Assembly (NCBI RefSeq): GCF_004571025.1
Contig: NZ_SPQT01000001.1
Span: forward strand, 124,001-188,000
DNA length: 64,000 nucleotides
DNA from: Bradyrhizobium niftali
GTDB taxonomy: Bacteria > Pseudomonadota > Alphaproteobacteria > Rhizobiales > Xanthobacteraceae
Direction of reading: 5' to 3'
Part shown: positions 16,015 to 25,161 of the stretch, piece by piece
Layout: every line of letters begins with the position of its first letter
Numbering within the stretch: position 1 is the stretch's first letter
Made by a program: the position numbers and the translations under genes
Notes under the pieces: model-generated
Seen by the model: only the letters and a program-made list of their open reading frames with translations
What the model was told of the DNA's origin: nothing
Database searches by the model: none

Positions 16015-16403
16015 ACTTCGCGACCTGGTCGTCGCCGAGGGCAAGGTGCTGGTGGCTAGTCGTGGCGGCAGAAGCTGCCGAAGGGCGCGCTGACCGGAAC
16101 CGGGGCCACCTCGGGGGGGCGCCGCTTCGCCAACGGCATGCTGGCGTTCCATGTTGATCCCAAGGTGGTCGATACCTCCCATGTGTTCGATGCAGAGGTC
16201 TCGCGCCATGCGACTTCATCCGCGCCACCAGGCCGGTGGCCGGGGTCGATCAGGTGCTGATTCCCGGCGATCCCGAGTGAAAAACCAGGGCCGAGCGCAC
16301 CCAGAACGGCATCCCCTTGCCGGATGACACCTGGGCGGCGATAGTGAATACCGCCCGCGAGGTCGGCGTCAGCGAAATCAGCATCCAGAGGGCGACCGCA
16401 TAG
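16015..16403 (+). pseudogene. decayed Ldh-family (malate/L-lactate-type) dehydrogenase, 3' part
   Basis: No intact frame exists, but the three frames together read like the C-terminal third of an Ldh-family NAD(P)-dependent dehydrogenase. Pieces are VAEGKVLVASRGG, KLPKGALTG, RFANGMLAFHVDPKVVDTSH, VFDAEVSRHA, DFIRATRPVAGVDQVLIPGD, TRAERTQNGIPLPDDTW and EVGVSEISIQRATA before a TAG. At least two frameshifts, near 16068 and 16208, and an in-frame TGA at about 16280 break it. An internal stretch before RFANGML also seems deleted. The 5' two-thirds is missing. It lies between hpaR and the aldolase gene and suggests loss of a former sugar-acid or hydroxyacid oxidation step. Confidence 0.75.
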
Positions 16404-16518
16404 GTCTTGCGTCATTGCAAGCGTAGCGCGGCGCTCCGGTTCGCGCTAACAGCGACGTCGCGCAGTCGCGGCGCTCGTCATGGTGACGACGGTCCAAACA
16501 ACAAAGAAGGAAGGCAAC

Positions 16519-17295
16519 GTGGCGAACAAGGTCAAGGAAATCTGGAAGTCGGGCAAGGCCGTGGTCAACGCGTGGCTCGCGATTCCCTCCGGCTTCTCGG
16601 CCGAGATGATCGCGCAATGCGGCTTCGACAGCGTCACGGTCGACATGCAGCATGGCGTGCAGGACTATCTGTCGATGGTGCAGTGCTTCCAGGCGATGGA
16701 CAAGCATCCCGTGACTCCGATGGTCCGCGTGCCATGGAACGAGCCCGGCATCATCGGCAAGGTGCTCGACGGCGGCGCCTATGGCGTGATCTGCCCGATG
16801 GTCAACACGCCCCAGGAAGCCAGGAACCTCGTTTCCTATTCGAAATATCCGCCGCAGGGCGTGCGCTCCAACGGCCCGATCCGCGCCGGCATGTACGGCA
16901 CCGCGGGCTCCTACCAGAAGACCGCGAACGCCGACACCATTCTGCTGCCGATGATGGAGACCAAAACCGCGGTCGAGAACATGGAAGCGATCCTCGACGT
17001 CGAGGGCATCGACGGCGTCTATATCGGCCCGTCCGATCTCGGCTTCTCCTATGGCCTCGAGCCCAAGCTCGATCGCACCGAGCCTGAGATCCTCGCGATC
17101 TACGACAAGATCATCAAGGAGTGCGGCAAGCGCGGCCTCAACCCGGGCATCCATTGCAGCGGCGCCGAAGGCGCGGCGCGCGCCATCAACATGGGCTTCA
17201 AGCTGGTGACGCTGTCGAACGAGGTCGGTATGATGACGACCTACGCCAAGATGCAAGTCAACGCGACCCGCAAGGATTCCGGCGGCAAGGCGTAA
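16519..17295 (+). CDS. hpaI: HpaI/HpcH-family class II pyruvate aldolase
   Basis: 258 residues from GTG 16519 (protein MANKVKEIWKS), chosen because AAGGAAGG lies about 5 bases upstream. ATG 16480 adds 13 unlikely residues. It is a TIM-barrel metal aldolase: Arg in MVRVPWNEPG, metal ligands Glu in LPMMETKTA and Asp in YIGPSDLGFS, and VDMQHG where many homologues have DxEH. The canonical HpaI reaction splits 4-hydroxy-2-oxoheptane-1,7-dioate to pyruvate and succinate semialdehyde, which would complete the hpa pathway. However, it stands with a UxaA-type dehydratase and an Ldh remnant. A sugar-acid aldolase role (2-keto-3-deoxy acid) is therefore a real alternative. Confidence 0.78.
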   Translation: MANKVKEIWKSGKAVVNAWLAIPSGFSAEMIAQCGFDSVTVDMQHGVQDYLSMVQCFQAMDKHPVTPMVRVPWNEPGIIGKVLDGGAYGVICPMVNTPQEARNLVSYSKYPPQGVRSNGPIRAGMYGTAGSYQKTANADTILLPMMETKTAVENMEAILDVEGIDGVYIGPSDLGFSYGLEPKLDRTEPEILAIYDKIIKECGKRGLNPGIHCSGAEGAARAINMGFKLVTLSNEVGMMTTYAKMQVNATRKDSGGKA

Positions 17296-17300
17296 GCTTC

Positions 17301-17434
17301 CGTGTCCGGACGCGGTGCGGCACGCAGTGCCGCTCCGCAGAGCCGGGACCCGGTTGCCAGCCCTACACATCACGTGACACTGGGCCCCGGATCAGCAGCG
17401 CACCGCTTTCGCGCTGCGCAGCGTCCGGGGCACG
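17301..17434. repeat. intergenic palindromic repeat, CGTGTCCGGACGC/GCGTCCGGGGCACG family
   Basis: Outer arms CGTGTCCGGACGC and GCGTCCGGGGCACG pair imperfectly. Inside are GCCGGGACCC and GGGCCCCGG segments. It is about 134 bp and lies between the aldolase and UxaA-type genes. Confidence 0.7.
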
Positions 17435-17462
17435 ATACCTAGAAGACCCAAGGAGACCTGCC

Positions 17463-18986
17463 ATGACCATCAGCCCTGTCATCCGCCTGCATCCCGATGA
17501 TGGCGTGCTGATCGCGCGCGCGAGCCTGCCGCCGGGAACATCGGTGGCCGACGGCGTGACCACGGTCGAGCGCATTCCCTCCGGCCACAAGGTCGCGATC
17601 AAGCCGATCGCCGTGGGCGAGCCGATCAAGCGCTACGGCCAGATCATCGGCTTTGCCACGGTGCCGATCGCGCCGGGCCAGCACGTGCACACGCAGAACT
17701 GCGGCATGGGCGATTTCGCCAAGGACTATGCCTATTGCGCCGACGTCAAGCCGACGCCGAATTTCGACCTGCCGGCGACCTTCGAGGGCATCCGCCGCCC
17801 GGACGGCCGCGTCGCCACGCGCAACTATATCGGCATCCTCACCTCGGTGAATTGCAGCGCGCATGTCGCAAGTCTCGTCGCCGACGTCTTCAAGAAGAAT
17901 CCCTTCAACGGCGACAATCCGCTGGCCGATTTTCCCAATGTCGACGGCGTGGTCGCGCTGACGCACAAGACCGGCTGCGGCATGACGCAGAACGAGCCGC
18001 TGGCGCTGCTTCGCCGCACGCTCGGCGGCTACGCGCGCCATGTCAATTTCTCCCACGTCATCGTGCTCGGCCTCGGCTGCGAGGTGAACCAGATCGGCGG
18101 CCTGATGGAGGAGCAGAAGCTCGCCGGCCGCCTGCGCGCGATGGACATCCAGGAGGTCGGCGGCACCCGCAAGACCGTGGAAGCGGGCATTGCCTTCGTG
18201 CGCGAGGCGCTGGCCGACGCCAACAAGGTGAAGCGCGAAACGGTGCCGGCAAGCGAGCTTACCGTTGCCCTGCAATGCGGCGGCTCCGACGGCTATTCCG
18301 GCGTGTCCGCCAACCCGGCGCTGGGCGCCGCCAGCGATCTCATCGTGCGCCACGGCGGCACCGTGATCCTGTCGGAGACGCCGGAGACCTACGGCGCTGA
18401 GCACCTGCTCACCCGCCGCGCCGTCAGCCGCGAGGTCGGCGAGAAGCTGGTCGACCTCATGCGCTGGTGGGACGCGTACACCGAGCGCGAAGGCGCCGAG
18501 ATGAACGCCAATCCGAGCCCCGGCAACAAGGCGGGCGGTCTCACCACCATCCTGGAAAAGTCGCTCGGCGCGATGGCCAAGGCCGGCACCACCAACCTCG
18601 TCGAGGTGCTGCGCTACGCCGAGCCCATCACCAAGAAGGGCTTCGTGTTCATGGACACGCCCGGCTACGATCCCGTGGCCGCGACCGGGCAGGTCGCCGG
18701 CGGCGCCAATCTGGTCTGCTTCACCACCGGCCGTGGCAGCGTGTTCGGCTGCAAGCCGGCGCCCTCGATCAAGCTCGCCACCAACACGCCCATGTACAAG
18801 CGCATGGAAGAGGACATGGACGTCAACTGCGGCACCATCCTCGAGGGCGAGGAGAGCGTCGAGCAATGCGGCCAGCGCATCTTCGAACTCATCCTCAAGA
18901 CGGCCTCGGGACAGCCGACCAAGAGCGAGAGTTTTGACTTCGGCGGCGCCGAGTTCGCACCCTGGGTGCTGGGCGCGACGATGTGA
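17463..18986 (+). CDS. UxaA-family (altronate/galactarate) dehydratase
   Basis: 507 residues, ATG 17463 with GGAG 8 bases before. An N-terminal SAF domain (about 1-95; ERIPSGHKVAIKPIAVGEP, YGQIIGFA) is joined to the UxaA/GarD dehydratase body. Cys-rich iron-binding motifs include TGCGMTQNEPLALLRR, GLGCEVNQIGG, LQCGGSDGYSGVSANPALG and FTTGRGSVFGCKPAPSIK. The family dehydrates hexonates or aldarates (altronate, galactarate) to 2-keto-3-deoxy acids. With the adjacent aldolase this would give a two-step sugar-acid route to pyruvate. No sugar-acid transporter or GntR regulator is beside it. The exact substrate is not determined. Confidence 0.88.
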   Translation: MTISPVIRLHPDDGVLIARASLPPGTSVADGVTTVERIPSGHKVAIKPIAVGEPIKRYGQIIGFATVPIAPGQHVHTQNCGMGDFAKDYAYCADVKPTPNFDLPATFEGIRRPDGRVATRNYIGILTSVNCSAHVASLVADVFKKNPFNGDNPLADFPNVDGVVALTHKTGCGMTQNEPLALLRRTLGGYARHVNFSHVIVLGLGCEVNQIGGLMEEQKLAGRLRAMDIQEVGGTRKTVEAGIAFVREALADANKVKRETVPASELTVALQCGGSDGYSGVSANPALGAASDLIVRHGGTVILSETPETYGAEHLLTRRAVSREVGEKLVDLMRWWDAYTEREGAEMNANPSPGNKAGGLTTILEKSLGAMAKAGTTNLVEVLRYAEPITKKGFVFMDTPGYDPVAATGQVAGGANLVCFTTGRGSVFGCKPAPSIKLATNTPMYKRMEEDMDVNCGTILEGEESVEQCGQRIFELILKTASGQPTKSESFDFGGAEFAPWVLGATM

Positions 18987-19093
18987 TGGCGCGGGGCGCG
19001 CGTCGCCGCGCCTCCGAGCGCGTCCATGGCGAGGTCGAGACGCTCAAGCGCGAGGTCACCCAGTTCCTGCAACGGCTGACGTCCGCGGCGTAG
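18986..19093 (+). pseudogene. short frame resembling the last ~25 residues of a chemoreceptor
   Basis: A 35-codon frame overlaps the UxaA stop by one base and reads ...SERVHGEVETLKREVTQFLQRLTSAA. The heptad ERxxxxxETLKREVxxFL is the usual carboxyl tail of methyl-accepting proteins (compare [16 protein letters not shown] at the end of the receptor ending at 37881). No sensor, HAMP or signalling domain precedes it, so it would be a gene fragment. The match is short and could be chance. Confidence 0.4.
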
Positions 19094-19111
19094 CGTCATC
19101 CTACAAGAGGT

Positions 19112-19198
19112 CGTCATGCCCGGGCTTGTCCCGGGTATCCACGTTCTTGGGATGGCAAGAGAAGGTCGTGGATGGCCGGGACAAGCCCGGCCATGACG
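19112..19198. repeat. intergenic palindromic repeat, GTCATGCCCGGGC family
   Basis: Arms CGTCATGCCCGGGCTTGTCC and GGACAAGCCCGGCCATGACG flank inner CCACGTTCTTG and AAGGTCGTGG. It is an 87-bp dyad in the space before the transglutaminase operon. Confidence 0.85.
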
Positions 19199-19350
19199 CT
19201 GTGGGGGCTGTAGAGCGCCAACTCTCAAGTCTTGTGCGATTGCCCCCGGACGACCGGGATACTTCCTAGGCACGGCCTGCCCGTTGTTAGTGCTTGATCG
19301 CACTGACGTCAGGTGTTCTGCTCAAAAAAGCTGCTGGAGCACCGTACCCC

Positions 19351-22300
19351 GTGTCGATCTACGTCGCGTTACACCACGTCACGCACTACAAATACGACCG
19401 CCCGATCGATCTTGGCCCGCAGACCATCCGTCTGCGGCCGGCGCCGCACACGCGCACGCCGATCCTGAGCTATTCGCTCAAGGTCACGCCAGCCAACCAT
19501 TTCGTGAACTGGCAGCAGGACCCGCAGGGCAACTGGCTGGCGCGCTACGTTTTTCCGGAGAAGACGACCGAGCTGAAATTCGAGGTCGATTTCACGGCGC
19601 AGATGACCGTGGTCAACCCGTTCGACTTCTTCGTCGAGCCCTATGCCGACAGCTTCCCGTTCGAGTATCCCAAGGACCTGAAGACGGAGCTGGCGCCCTA
19701 TCTCGAGACCATCAAGGCGGATCGCCTGTTCGCGAAATTTCTCGACACGATCCCGCACGAAGCCCCGAACACCGTCAACTTCCTGGTCGATCTCAATCGC
19801 GAGCTTCAGAAGCACGTCCGCTACATCATCCGCATGGAGCCGGGCGTGCAGACGCCGGAGGAGACGCTCTCCTCTGGCGCCGGCTCGTGCCGCGACTCCG
19901 CCTGGCTCCTGATCCAGACGCTGCGTCATCTCGGGCTCGCCGCCCGCTTCGTCTCCGGCTACCTGATCCAGATCCGTCCCGACATCGATCCGATCGAGGG
20001 ACCGCCCGAGGTCGAGAACGACTTTACCGACCTGCACGCCTGGGCCGAGGTCTACCTGCCGGGCGCGGGCTGGATCGGGTTCGACGCCACCTCCGGCATG
20101 CTGGCGGGCGAAGGGCATATCCCGGTGGCCGCGACGCCGCATTATCGCTCGGCCGCGCCGATCTCCGGCGGTGCCGGCTTTGCCGAGGTCGAGTTCGCCT
20201 TCGACATGAGCGTCAAGCGCATCCGCGAGGCGCCGCGCATCACCAAGCCGTTCTCCGACGAATCCTGGGCGCGACTCGACGATCTCGGCGAGCAGGTCGA
20301 TGGCGATCTCGCGAGCGCGGACGTGCGGCTCACCATGGGCGGCGAGCCGACCTTCGTCTCGGTCGACGATCTCGAGGCGGGGGAGTGGAACACGGAGGCC
20401 GTCGGCCCGACCAAGCGCGCGCTCGGCGACGATCTGATCCGCCGGTTGCGCGCGCGCTTCGCGCCGGGCGGCCTTCTGCATTACGGCCAGGGCAAATGGT
20501 ATCCCGGCGAGAGCCTGCCGCGCTGGGCCTTCGGCCTCTATTGGCGCAAGGACGGCGTGCCGATCTGGAAGAATGTTGACCTGATCGCCAAGATCGAGAA
20601 TCCGCGGCCAGCCGGGACAAAGGACGCCGGGGCCTTTATGGAGGGCGCGGCGCTGCGGCTCGGGCTCGATCCCGGCTACATCATGCCGGCCTATGAAGAC
20701 ACCGCACTCTGGCTTCAGAAGGAAGCCGAGCTTCCCGTCAATGTCGATCCGACCGACTCCAAATTGTCCGATCCGGAGGCACGTGCGCGCATCGCGCGGG
20801 TGTTCGAGCAGGGCCTCAACACGCCGCGCGGATTCGTGCTGCCGGTGCAGCGCTGGAACGCGCCGCCGCGCTGGCGCAGCGAGCGCTGGACGCTGCGGCG
20901 CAACCATCTGTTCCTGACGCCGGGCGATTCCCCGCTCGGCCTGCGCCTGCCGATCGGCTCGCTCGGCTACGTTCCCCCGAACCAATATCCCTACATCATC
21001 GAGCGCGACCCGATGGAGGCGCGGGGCAAGCTGCCGGTGTTCACGCTCGCCGCGCGCCCGGAAGCGCCGCCACGGGTCGCGCCCGAGCATCTCAACACGT
21101 CGGTTCCGGTGCGCACCGCGATGTCGGTCGAAGTCCGCGACGGCGTGCTCTGCGCCTTCATGCCGCCGGTCGAGCGCATCGAGGATTATCTCGAACTGGT
21201 CGCAGCGCTCGAAGCGACTGCCGAGGAGATGCAGCTCCAGGTCCATGTCGAAGGCTATCCGCCGCCGTTCGACCCGCGCATCGAGGTCATCAAGGTGACG
21301 CCAGATCCCGGCGTCATCGAGATCAACATCCAGCCGGCCAAGAGCTGGCGCGATGCGGTCGACATCACCTCCGGCCTCTATGAGGACGCGGCGAAGGTGC
21401 GCCTTGGCGCCAACCGCTTCCTGGTCGACGGCCGCCACACCGGCACCGGCGGCGGCAACCATGTTGTGGTCGGCGGCTCCTCACCACAGGACTCGCCGTT
21501 CCTGCGCCGACCCGATCTGCTCAAGAGTCTGGTCTTGTACTGGCAGCGGCATCCGTCGCTGTCCTACTTCTTCTCCGGCCTCTTCATCGGCCCGACCAGC
21601 CAGGCGCCGCGCATCGACGAAGCGCGGCACGACAGCATCTACGAGCTCGAGATCGCGCTCTCGCACGTGCCGCCGCCGGGCTACCAGACGCCGTTGTGGC
21701 TGGTGGACCGGCTGTTCCGGCATCTGCTCGTCGACATCACCGGCAACACCCACCGCGCCGAGATCTGCATCGACAAGCTCTATTCGCCCGATGGTCCGAC
21801 GGGGCGGCTCGGCCTCGTCGAATTCCGCGCGCTCGAAATGCCGCCGGATCCGCGCATGTCGCTGGCGCAGCAGCTGCTGATCCGCGCGCTGATCGCAAGG
21901 TTCTGGCGCGAGCCGCAACAAGGCAAGTTCGTGCGCTGGGGCACCGCGCTGCATGACCGCTACATGCTGCCGCATTTCATCTGGGAAGATTTTCTGGACG
22001 TGCTCTCCGAGCTGAAGCAGTTCGGCTATCCGTTCGAGCCGGAATGGTATCTGGCCCAGCTTGAATTCCGCTTCCCCGCCTTCGGCCGCGTCCATCATGG
22101 CGGCGTGACGCTGGAGCTGCGTCAGGCGCTGGAGCCCTGGCACGTGCTGGGCGAGGAGGGCTCGGCCGGCGGCACCGTGCGCTATGTCGACTCATCGGTC
22201 GAACGCCTCCAGGTCAAGGCGGAGGGTTTTGTCGAGGGCCGCCACATCATCACCTGCAACGGCCGCCGCCTGCCGATGACCTCGACCGGCCGTTCCTCGG

Positions 22301-22620
22301 AGGCCGTGGCCGGTGTCCGTTTCAAGGCCTGGCAGCCGGCCTCCGGCCTGCACCCGACCATTCCGGTTCACGCGCCCCTGACCTTCGACCTGATCGACAC
22401 CTGGAACGGCCGCTCGCTCGGCGGCTGCGTCTATCACGTCGCCCATCCCGGCGGGCGCAGCTACGACACCAAGCCGGTCAACACCTACGAGGCCGAGGCG
22501 CGGCGGCTGGCCCGCTTCCAGGACCACGGCCATACGCCGGGGCCGATGCAGCCGCCGCCCGAGGAACGCACAAATGAGTTTCCGCTGACCCTCGACTTGC
22601 GAACCCCGCTCCTGCAATGA
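19351..22620 (+). CDS. large transglutaminase-family protein with DUF2126 region
   Basis: 1089 residues from GTG 19351 ([16 protein letters not shown]), with GGAG 11 bases upstream. Residues 1-90 form the bacterial transglutaminase N-terminal beta domain. Residues about 150-250 form a papain-like transglutaminase core with Cys180 ([10 protein letters not shown]), His229 ([10 protein letters not shown]) and Asp245 (GFDATSG). The remaining roughly 800 residues are DUF2126, with [33 protein letters not shown] and [18 protein letters not shown]. Those His/Gly-rich segments suggest a glutamine-synthetase- or metal-type active site (inference). No signal peptide, so cytoplasmic. It is the first gene of an operon with an ATP-grasp/alpha-E protein and a second transglutaminase, a set predicted by comparative genomics to make or attach peptides. 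Confidence 0.9.
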   Translation: MSIYVALHHVTHYKYDRPIDLGPQTIRLRPAPHTRTPILSYSLKVTPANHFVNWQQDPQGNWLARYVFPEKTTELKFEVDFTAQMTVVNPFDFFVEPYADSFPFEYPKDLKTELAPYLETIKADRLFAKFLDTIPHEAPNTVNFLVDLNRELQKHVRYIIRMEPGVQTPEETLSSGAGSCRDSAWLLIQTLRHLGLAARFVSGYLIQIRPDIDPIEGPPEVENDFTDLHAWAEVYLPGAGWIGFDATSGMLAGEGHIPVAATPHYRSAAPISGGAGFAEVEFAFDMSVKRIREAPRITKPFSDESWARLDDLGEQVDGDLASADVRLTMGGEPTFVSVDDLEAGEWNTEAVGPTKRALGDDLIRRLRARFAPGGLLHYGQGKWYPGESLPRWAFGLYWRKDGVPIWKNVDLIAKIENPRPAGTKDAGAFMEGAALRLGLDPGYIMPAYEDTALWLQKEAELPVNVDPTDSKLSDPEARARIARVFEQGLNTPRGFVLPVQRWNAPPRWRSERWTLRRNHLFLTPGDSPLGLRLPIGSLGYVPPNQYPYIIERDPMEARGKLPVFTLAARPEAPPRVAPEHLNTSVPVRTAMSVEVRDGVLCAFMPPVERIEDYLELVAALEATAEEMQLQVHVEGYPPPFDPRIEVIKVTPDPGVIEINIQPAKSWRDAVDITSGLYEDAAKVRLGANRFLVDGRHTGTGGGNHVVVGGSSPQDSPFLRRPDLLKSLVLYWQRHPSLSYFFSGLFIGPTSQAPRIDEARHDSIYELEIALSHVPPPGYQTPLWLVDRLFRHLLVDITGNTHRAEICIDKLYSPDGPTGRLGLVEFRALEMPPDPRMSLAQQLLIRALIARFWREPQQGKFVRWGTALHDRYMLPHFIWEDFLDVLSELKQFGYPFEPEWYLAQLEFRFPAFGRVHHGGVTLELRQALEPWHVLGEEGSAGGTVRYVDSSVERLQVKAEGFVEGRHIITCNGRRLPMTSTGRSSEAVAGVRFKAWQPASGLHPTIPVHAPLTFDLIDTWNGRSLGGCVYHVAHPGGRSYDTKPVNTYEAEARRLARFQDHGHTPGPMQPPPEERTNEFPLTLDLRTPLLQ

Positions 22621-22647
22621 GTATGAGGGTGGGGCAGGGAGAGGCGC

Positions 22648-25161
22648 ATGGGCGAGGGCGCAGCCGAAGGGGACGACCAGGCGGGTAAGGCGCAAAGCCA
22701 GCGCCGGCTCGCGCAATGGGTCCGCGACTATAGCCGCCTGCCCGGCATTCCCGACGAGTTCCTGGGGCCCGATGGCGCCCCGCGCGCGGTCTGGAGCCGC
22801 TTCTTCGACGCCTTCGGCGCGCTCGCGCCCGACGAGATCGAGCGGCGGTTCGGCATGGCCGACCGCCATCTCCGCGAGGCCGGCGTCACCTACCGCGCCC
22901 CCGGCGACAGTGCCGACCGGCCGTGGTCGCTCAGCCATCTGCCGCTGCTGATCGACGAGGCCGACTGGAAGCAGCTTTGCGCCGGCATCACCCAGCGCGC
23001 CGAGCTGCTCGAGCTCGTGCTGCGCGACATCTATGGCGAGGGCCGGCTGGTCGCGGAAGGCGCGCTGCCGGCGGCCGCGATCGCCGGCAGTCCGGAATAT
23101 CTCCGCCCCGTCTGCGGCGTGCCGCCGCCGGGCGGACGCTACCTCTCGCTCTATGCCGCCGATGTCGGCCGCGGGCCCGACGGCCGCTGGTGGGTGCTCG
23201 GTGACCGCACGCAGGCCCCATCGGGCGCGGGCTACGCGCTGGAAAACCGCCTTGTGCTCTCCCGCGCCTTCTCCGATCTCTACAAGTCGATGAACGTGCC
23301 GCGTGTCGCGCCGTTCTTCGAGGCGTTTCGCGACAGCCTGCGCGCGCGCGCCGATCGCGACGAGCCGCGGATCGGCGTGCTCACCCCCGGCAGCTTCAGC
23401 GAGACCTATTTCGAGCACGCGACGCTGGCGCGCTATCTCGGCTTCCTCCTGGTCGAGGGCGACGATCTCGCCGTCAGCGACAACCGCGTCCACATCCGTA
23501 CCGTCGCAGGCCTCAAGCGGCTCGACGTGCTGCTCCGCCGCGTCGATTCCAACTCGCTCGATCCGCTCGAGCTCGATGCGTCGTCGCGGCTGGGAGTGCC
23601 CGGCCTGATCGACGTGCTGCGCAAAGACGGCGTCGTCGTCGCCAACATGCCGGGCTCCGGTGTGCTGGAGGCGCGGGCGCTGCTCGGCTTCATGCCGGCG
23701 CTGAGCCGCCGCCTGCTCGGCGAGGAGCTGAAGATGCCGCACATCGCGACCTGGTGGTGCGGCCAGCGCATCGCGCGCGACGAGGTGCTGTCGCGGCTCG
23801 ACGAGGTCGCGATCGAGGGCGCCTACCGGCGCGGCGTTCCCGGTTTCGACAGCAACGGTCCGGTGCTCGCGAGCGAGCTCGACGCCGGCGGGCGCCAGCG
23901 CCTGATCGACGCCATCGGCGCGCGCGGCATGGACTATGTCGGCCAGGAAGTGGTGCGGCTCTCGACCATGCCGGTGTGGGAGCAGGGCCAGATCACGCCG
24001 CGCCCGTTCGTGCTGCGCGTGTTCGCCGCCGCCACGCCCGACGGCTGGGCCATCATGCCCGGCGGCTTCTGCCGCATCGCCGAACAGGCCGATGCGCGCG
24101 CGGTGTCGATGGGCGACGGCGCCCGCGCCGCCGACGTCTGGGTCGTCTCGGGCAAGCAGGTCTCGACCGCGACGCTGCTGCCCGCGACCGACAAGGTGCG
24201 GATCCGCCGCATCGCCGGCGTGCTGCCGAGCCGCGCCGCCGACAATCTGTTCTGGCTCGGCCGCTATCTCGAACGCGCCGAGGCGACCTTGCGGCTGGTG
24301 CGCGCGCTGGGCTCGCCGAGCGGGCCCAACAAGGGCACCGCGGCCTCGCTGCAATCGGCCGAACGCATCCAGCGCCTGCTGGTGGCCTGGGGCGCGATCT
24401 CGCAGACCTCGCGCGCGGCCCCCGGGCGGATCGCCGCCGAGGCGTTGCAGAGCGCGGAGCGTTTCGGCTCGGCCTTGTCGCTGGTGCGCGCGGCGCTGCG
24501 CACCGCGACCTCCCTGCGCGAGCGACTGTCGCCCGATGCCTGGCAGGTTATCACCGAGATGGCCGAGCGCCTCGCCTACGAGGTCGAGGACGACGACAGC
24601 GTGCTGAGCGCGGCCGAGCTGACCTTGCAGGAGCTGGCGAGCTTTGCCGGCCTTGCGCAGGAGAACATGAACCGCGCCGCCGGCTGGCGCTTCCTCGACA
24701 TCGGCCGCCGCACCGAGCGCGCCATCAACACTGCGCGCTTTGCACGTCAATTTGCATATGACGAGGCCGGCGACGAGGATCTCGACATTCTGCTGACGCT
24801 GGTGGATTCCCAGATCACCTATCGCTCGCGCTATCTGCTGGCGCCGATCCTGGCGCCGGTGCGCGACCTCGCGGTGCTCGACAGCTACAATCCGCGTTCG
24901 GTGGCGTTCCAGGTGGCGACGCTGAACGAGCACATCGCGGCGCTGCCGAGCCTGAAGGAGCACGGCCTGATCGAGCAGCCGCAGCGCCTCGCAGTCGCAG
25001 TGCAGGCGATGCTGGCGACGGCCGAGGCCGAGAAGCTCGAGGTCAAGACGCTGTTCTCGCTGGAGCAGGATCTGCTCAGCCTCGCCGAGGCGATCGGGCT
25101 GCACTACTTCCCGCATGGCCCGAACGCCAGCCGGCCGGAAAAGCTGACGGGGCTGGCGTGA
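22648..25161 (+). CDS. circularly permuted ATP-grasp protein fused to alpha-E domain
   Basis: 837 residues. Residues about 60-480 are a circularly permuted type-2 ATP-grasp ligase. Landmarks are RLPGIPDEF, VCGVPPPGGRYLSLYAADVG, RVAPFFEAFRDSLRA, GSFSETYFEHATLARYLGF, IDVLRKDGVVVANMPGSG and QEVVRLSTMPVWEQGQITPR. Residues about 525-830 are the all-helical alpha-E (DUF403) domain, beginning PSRAADNLFWLGRYLERAEATLRL and containing a long series of amphipathic helices. In many genomes these two domains are separate adjacent genes, but here they are one chain. ATP-grasp enzymes of this branch are expected to join a carboxylate to an amine, and the product is unknown. Its stop overlaps the following transglutaminase start (GTGA). 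Confidence 0.92.
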   Translation: MGEGAAEGDDQAGKAQSQRRLAQWVRDYSRLPGIPDEFLGPDGAPRAVWSRFFDAFGALAPDEIERRFGMADRHLREAGVTYRAPGDSADRPWSLSHLPLLIDEADWKQLCAGITQRAELLELVLRDIYGEGRLVAEGALPAAAIAGSPEYLRPVCGVPPPGGRYLSLYAADVGRGPDGRWWVLGDRTQAPSGAGYALENRLVLSRAFSDLYKSMNVPRVAPFFEAFRDSLRARADRDEPRIGVLTPGSFSETYFEHATLARYLGFLLVEGDDLAVSDNRVHIRTVAGLKRLDVLLRRVDSNSLDPLELDASSRLGVPGLIDVLRKDGVVVANMPGSGVLEARALLGFMPALSRRLLGEELKMPHIATWWCGQRIARDEVLSRLDEVAIEGAYRRGVPGFDSNGPVLASELDAGGRQRLIDAIGARGMDYVGQEVVRLSTMPVWEQGQITPRPFVLRVFAAATPDGWAIMPGGFCRIAEQADARAVSMGDGARAADVWVVSGKQVSTATLLPATDKVRIRRIAGVLPSRAADNLFWLGRYLERAEATLRLVRALGSPSGPNKGTAASLQSAERIQRLLVAWGAISQTSRAAPGRIAAEALQSAERFGSALSLVRAALRTATSLRERLSPDAWQVITEMAERLAYEVEDDDSVLSAAELTLQELASFAGLAQENMNRAAGWRFLDIGRRTERAINTARFARQFAYDEAGDEDLDILLTLVDSQITYRSRYLLAPILAPVRDLAVLDSYNPRSVAFQVATLNEHIAALPSLKEHGLIEQPQRLAVAVQAMLATAEAEKLEVKTLFSLEQDLLSLAEAIGLHYFPHGPNASRPEKLTGLA

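Noticed and set aside
16480..16518. ATG 16480 as start of the HpaI-type aldolase
   Set aside because: GTG 16519 has a much better ribosome site (AAGGAAGG) and gives the usual family N-terminus.
22192..25116. A 974-codon open frame on the minus strand opposite the ATP-grasp gene
   Set aside because: Long antisense frames are usual in very GC-rich genes. It has no recognisable domain and is very Arg-, His- and Gly-rich, while the plus frame has clear domains.
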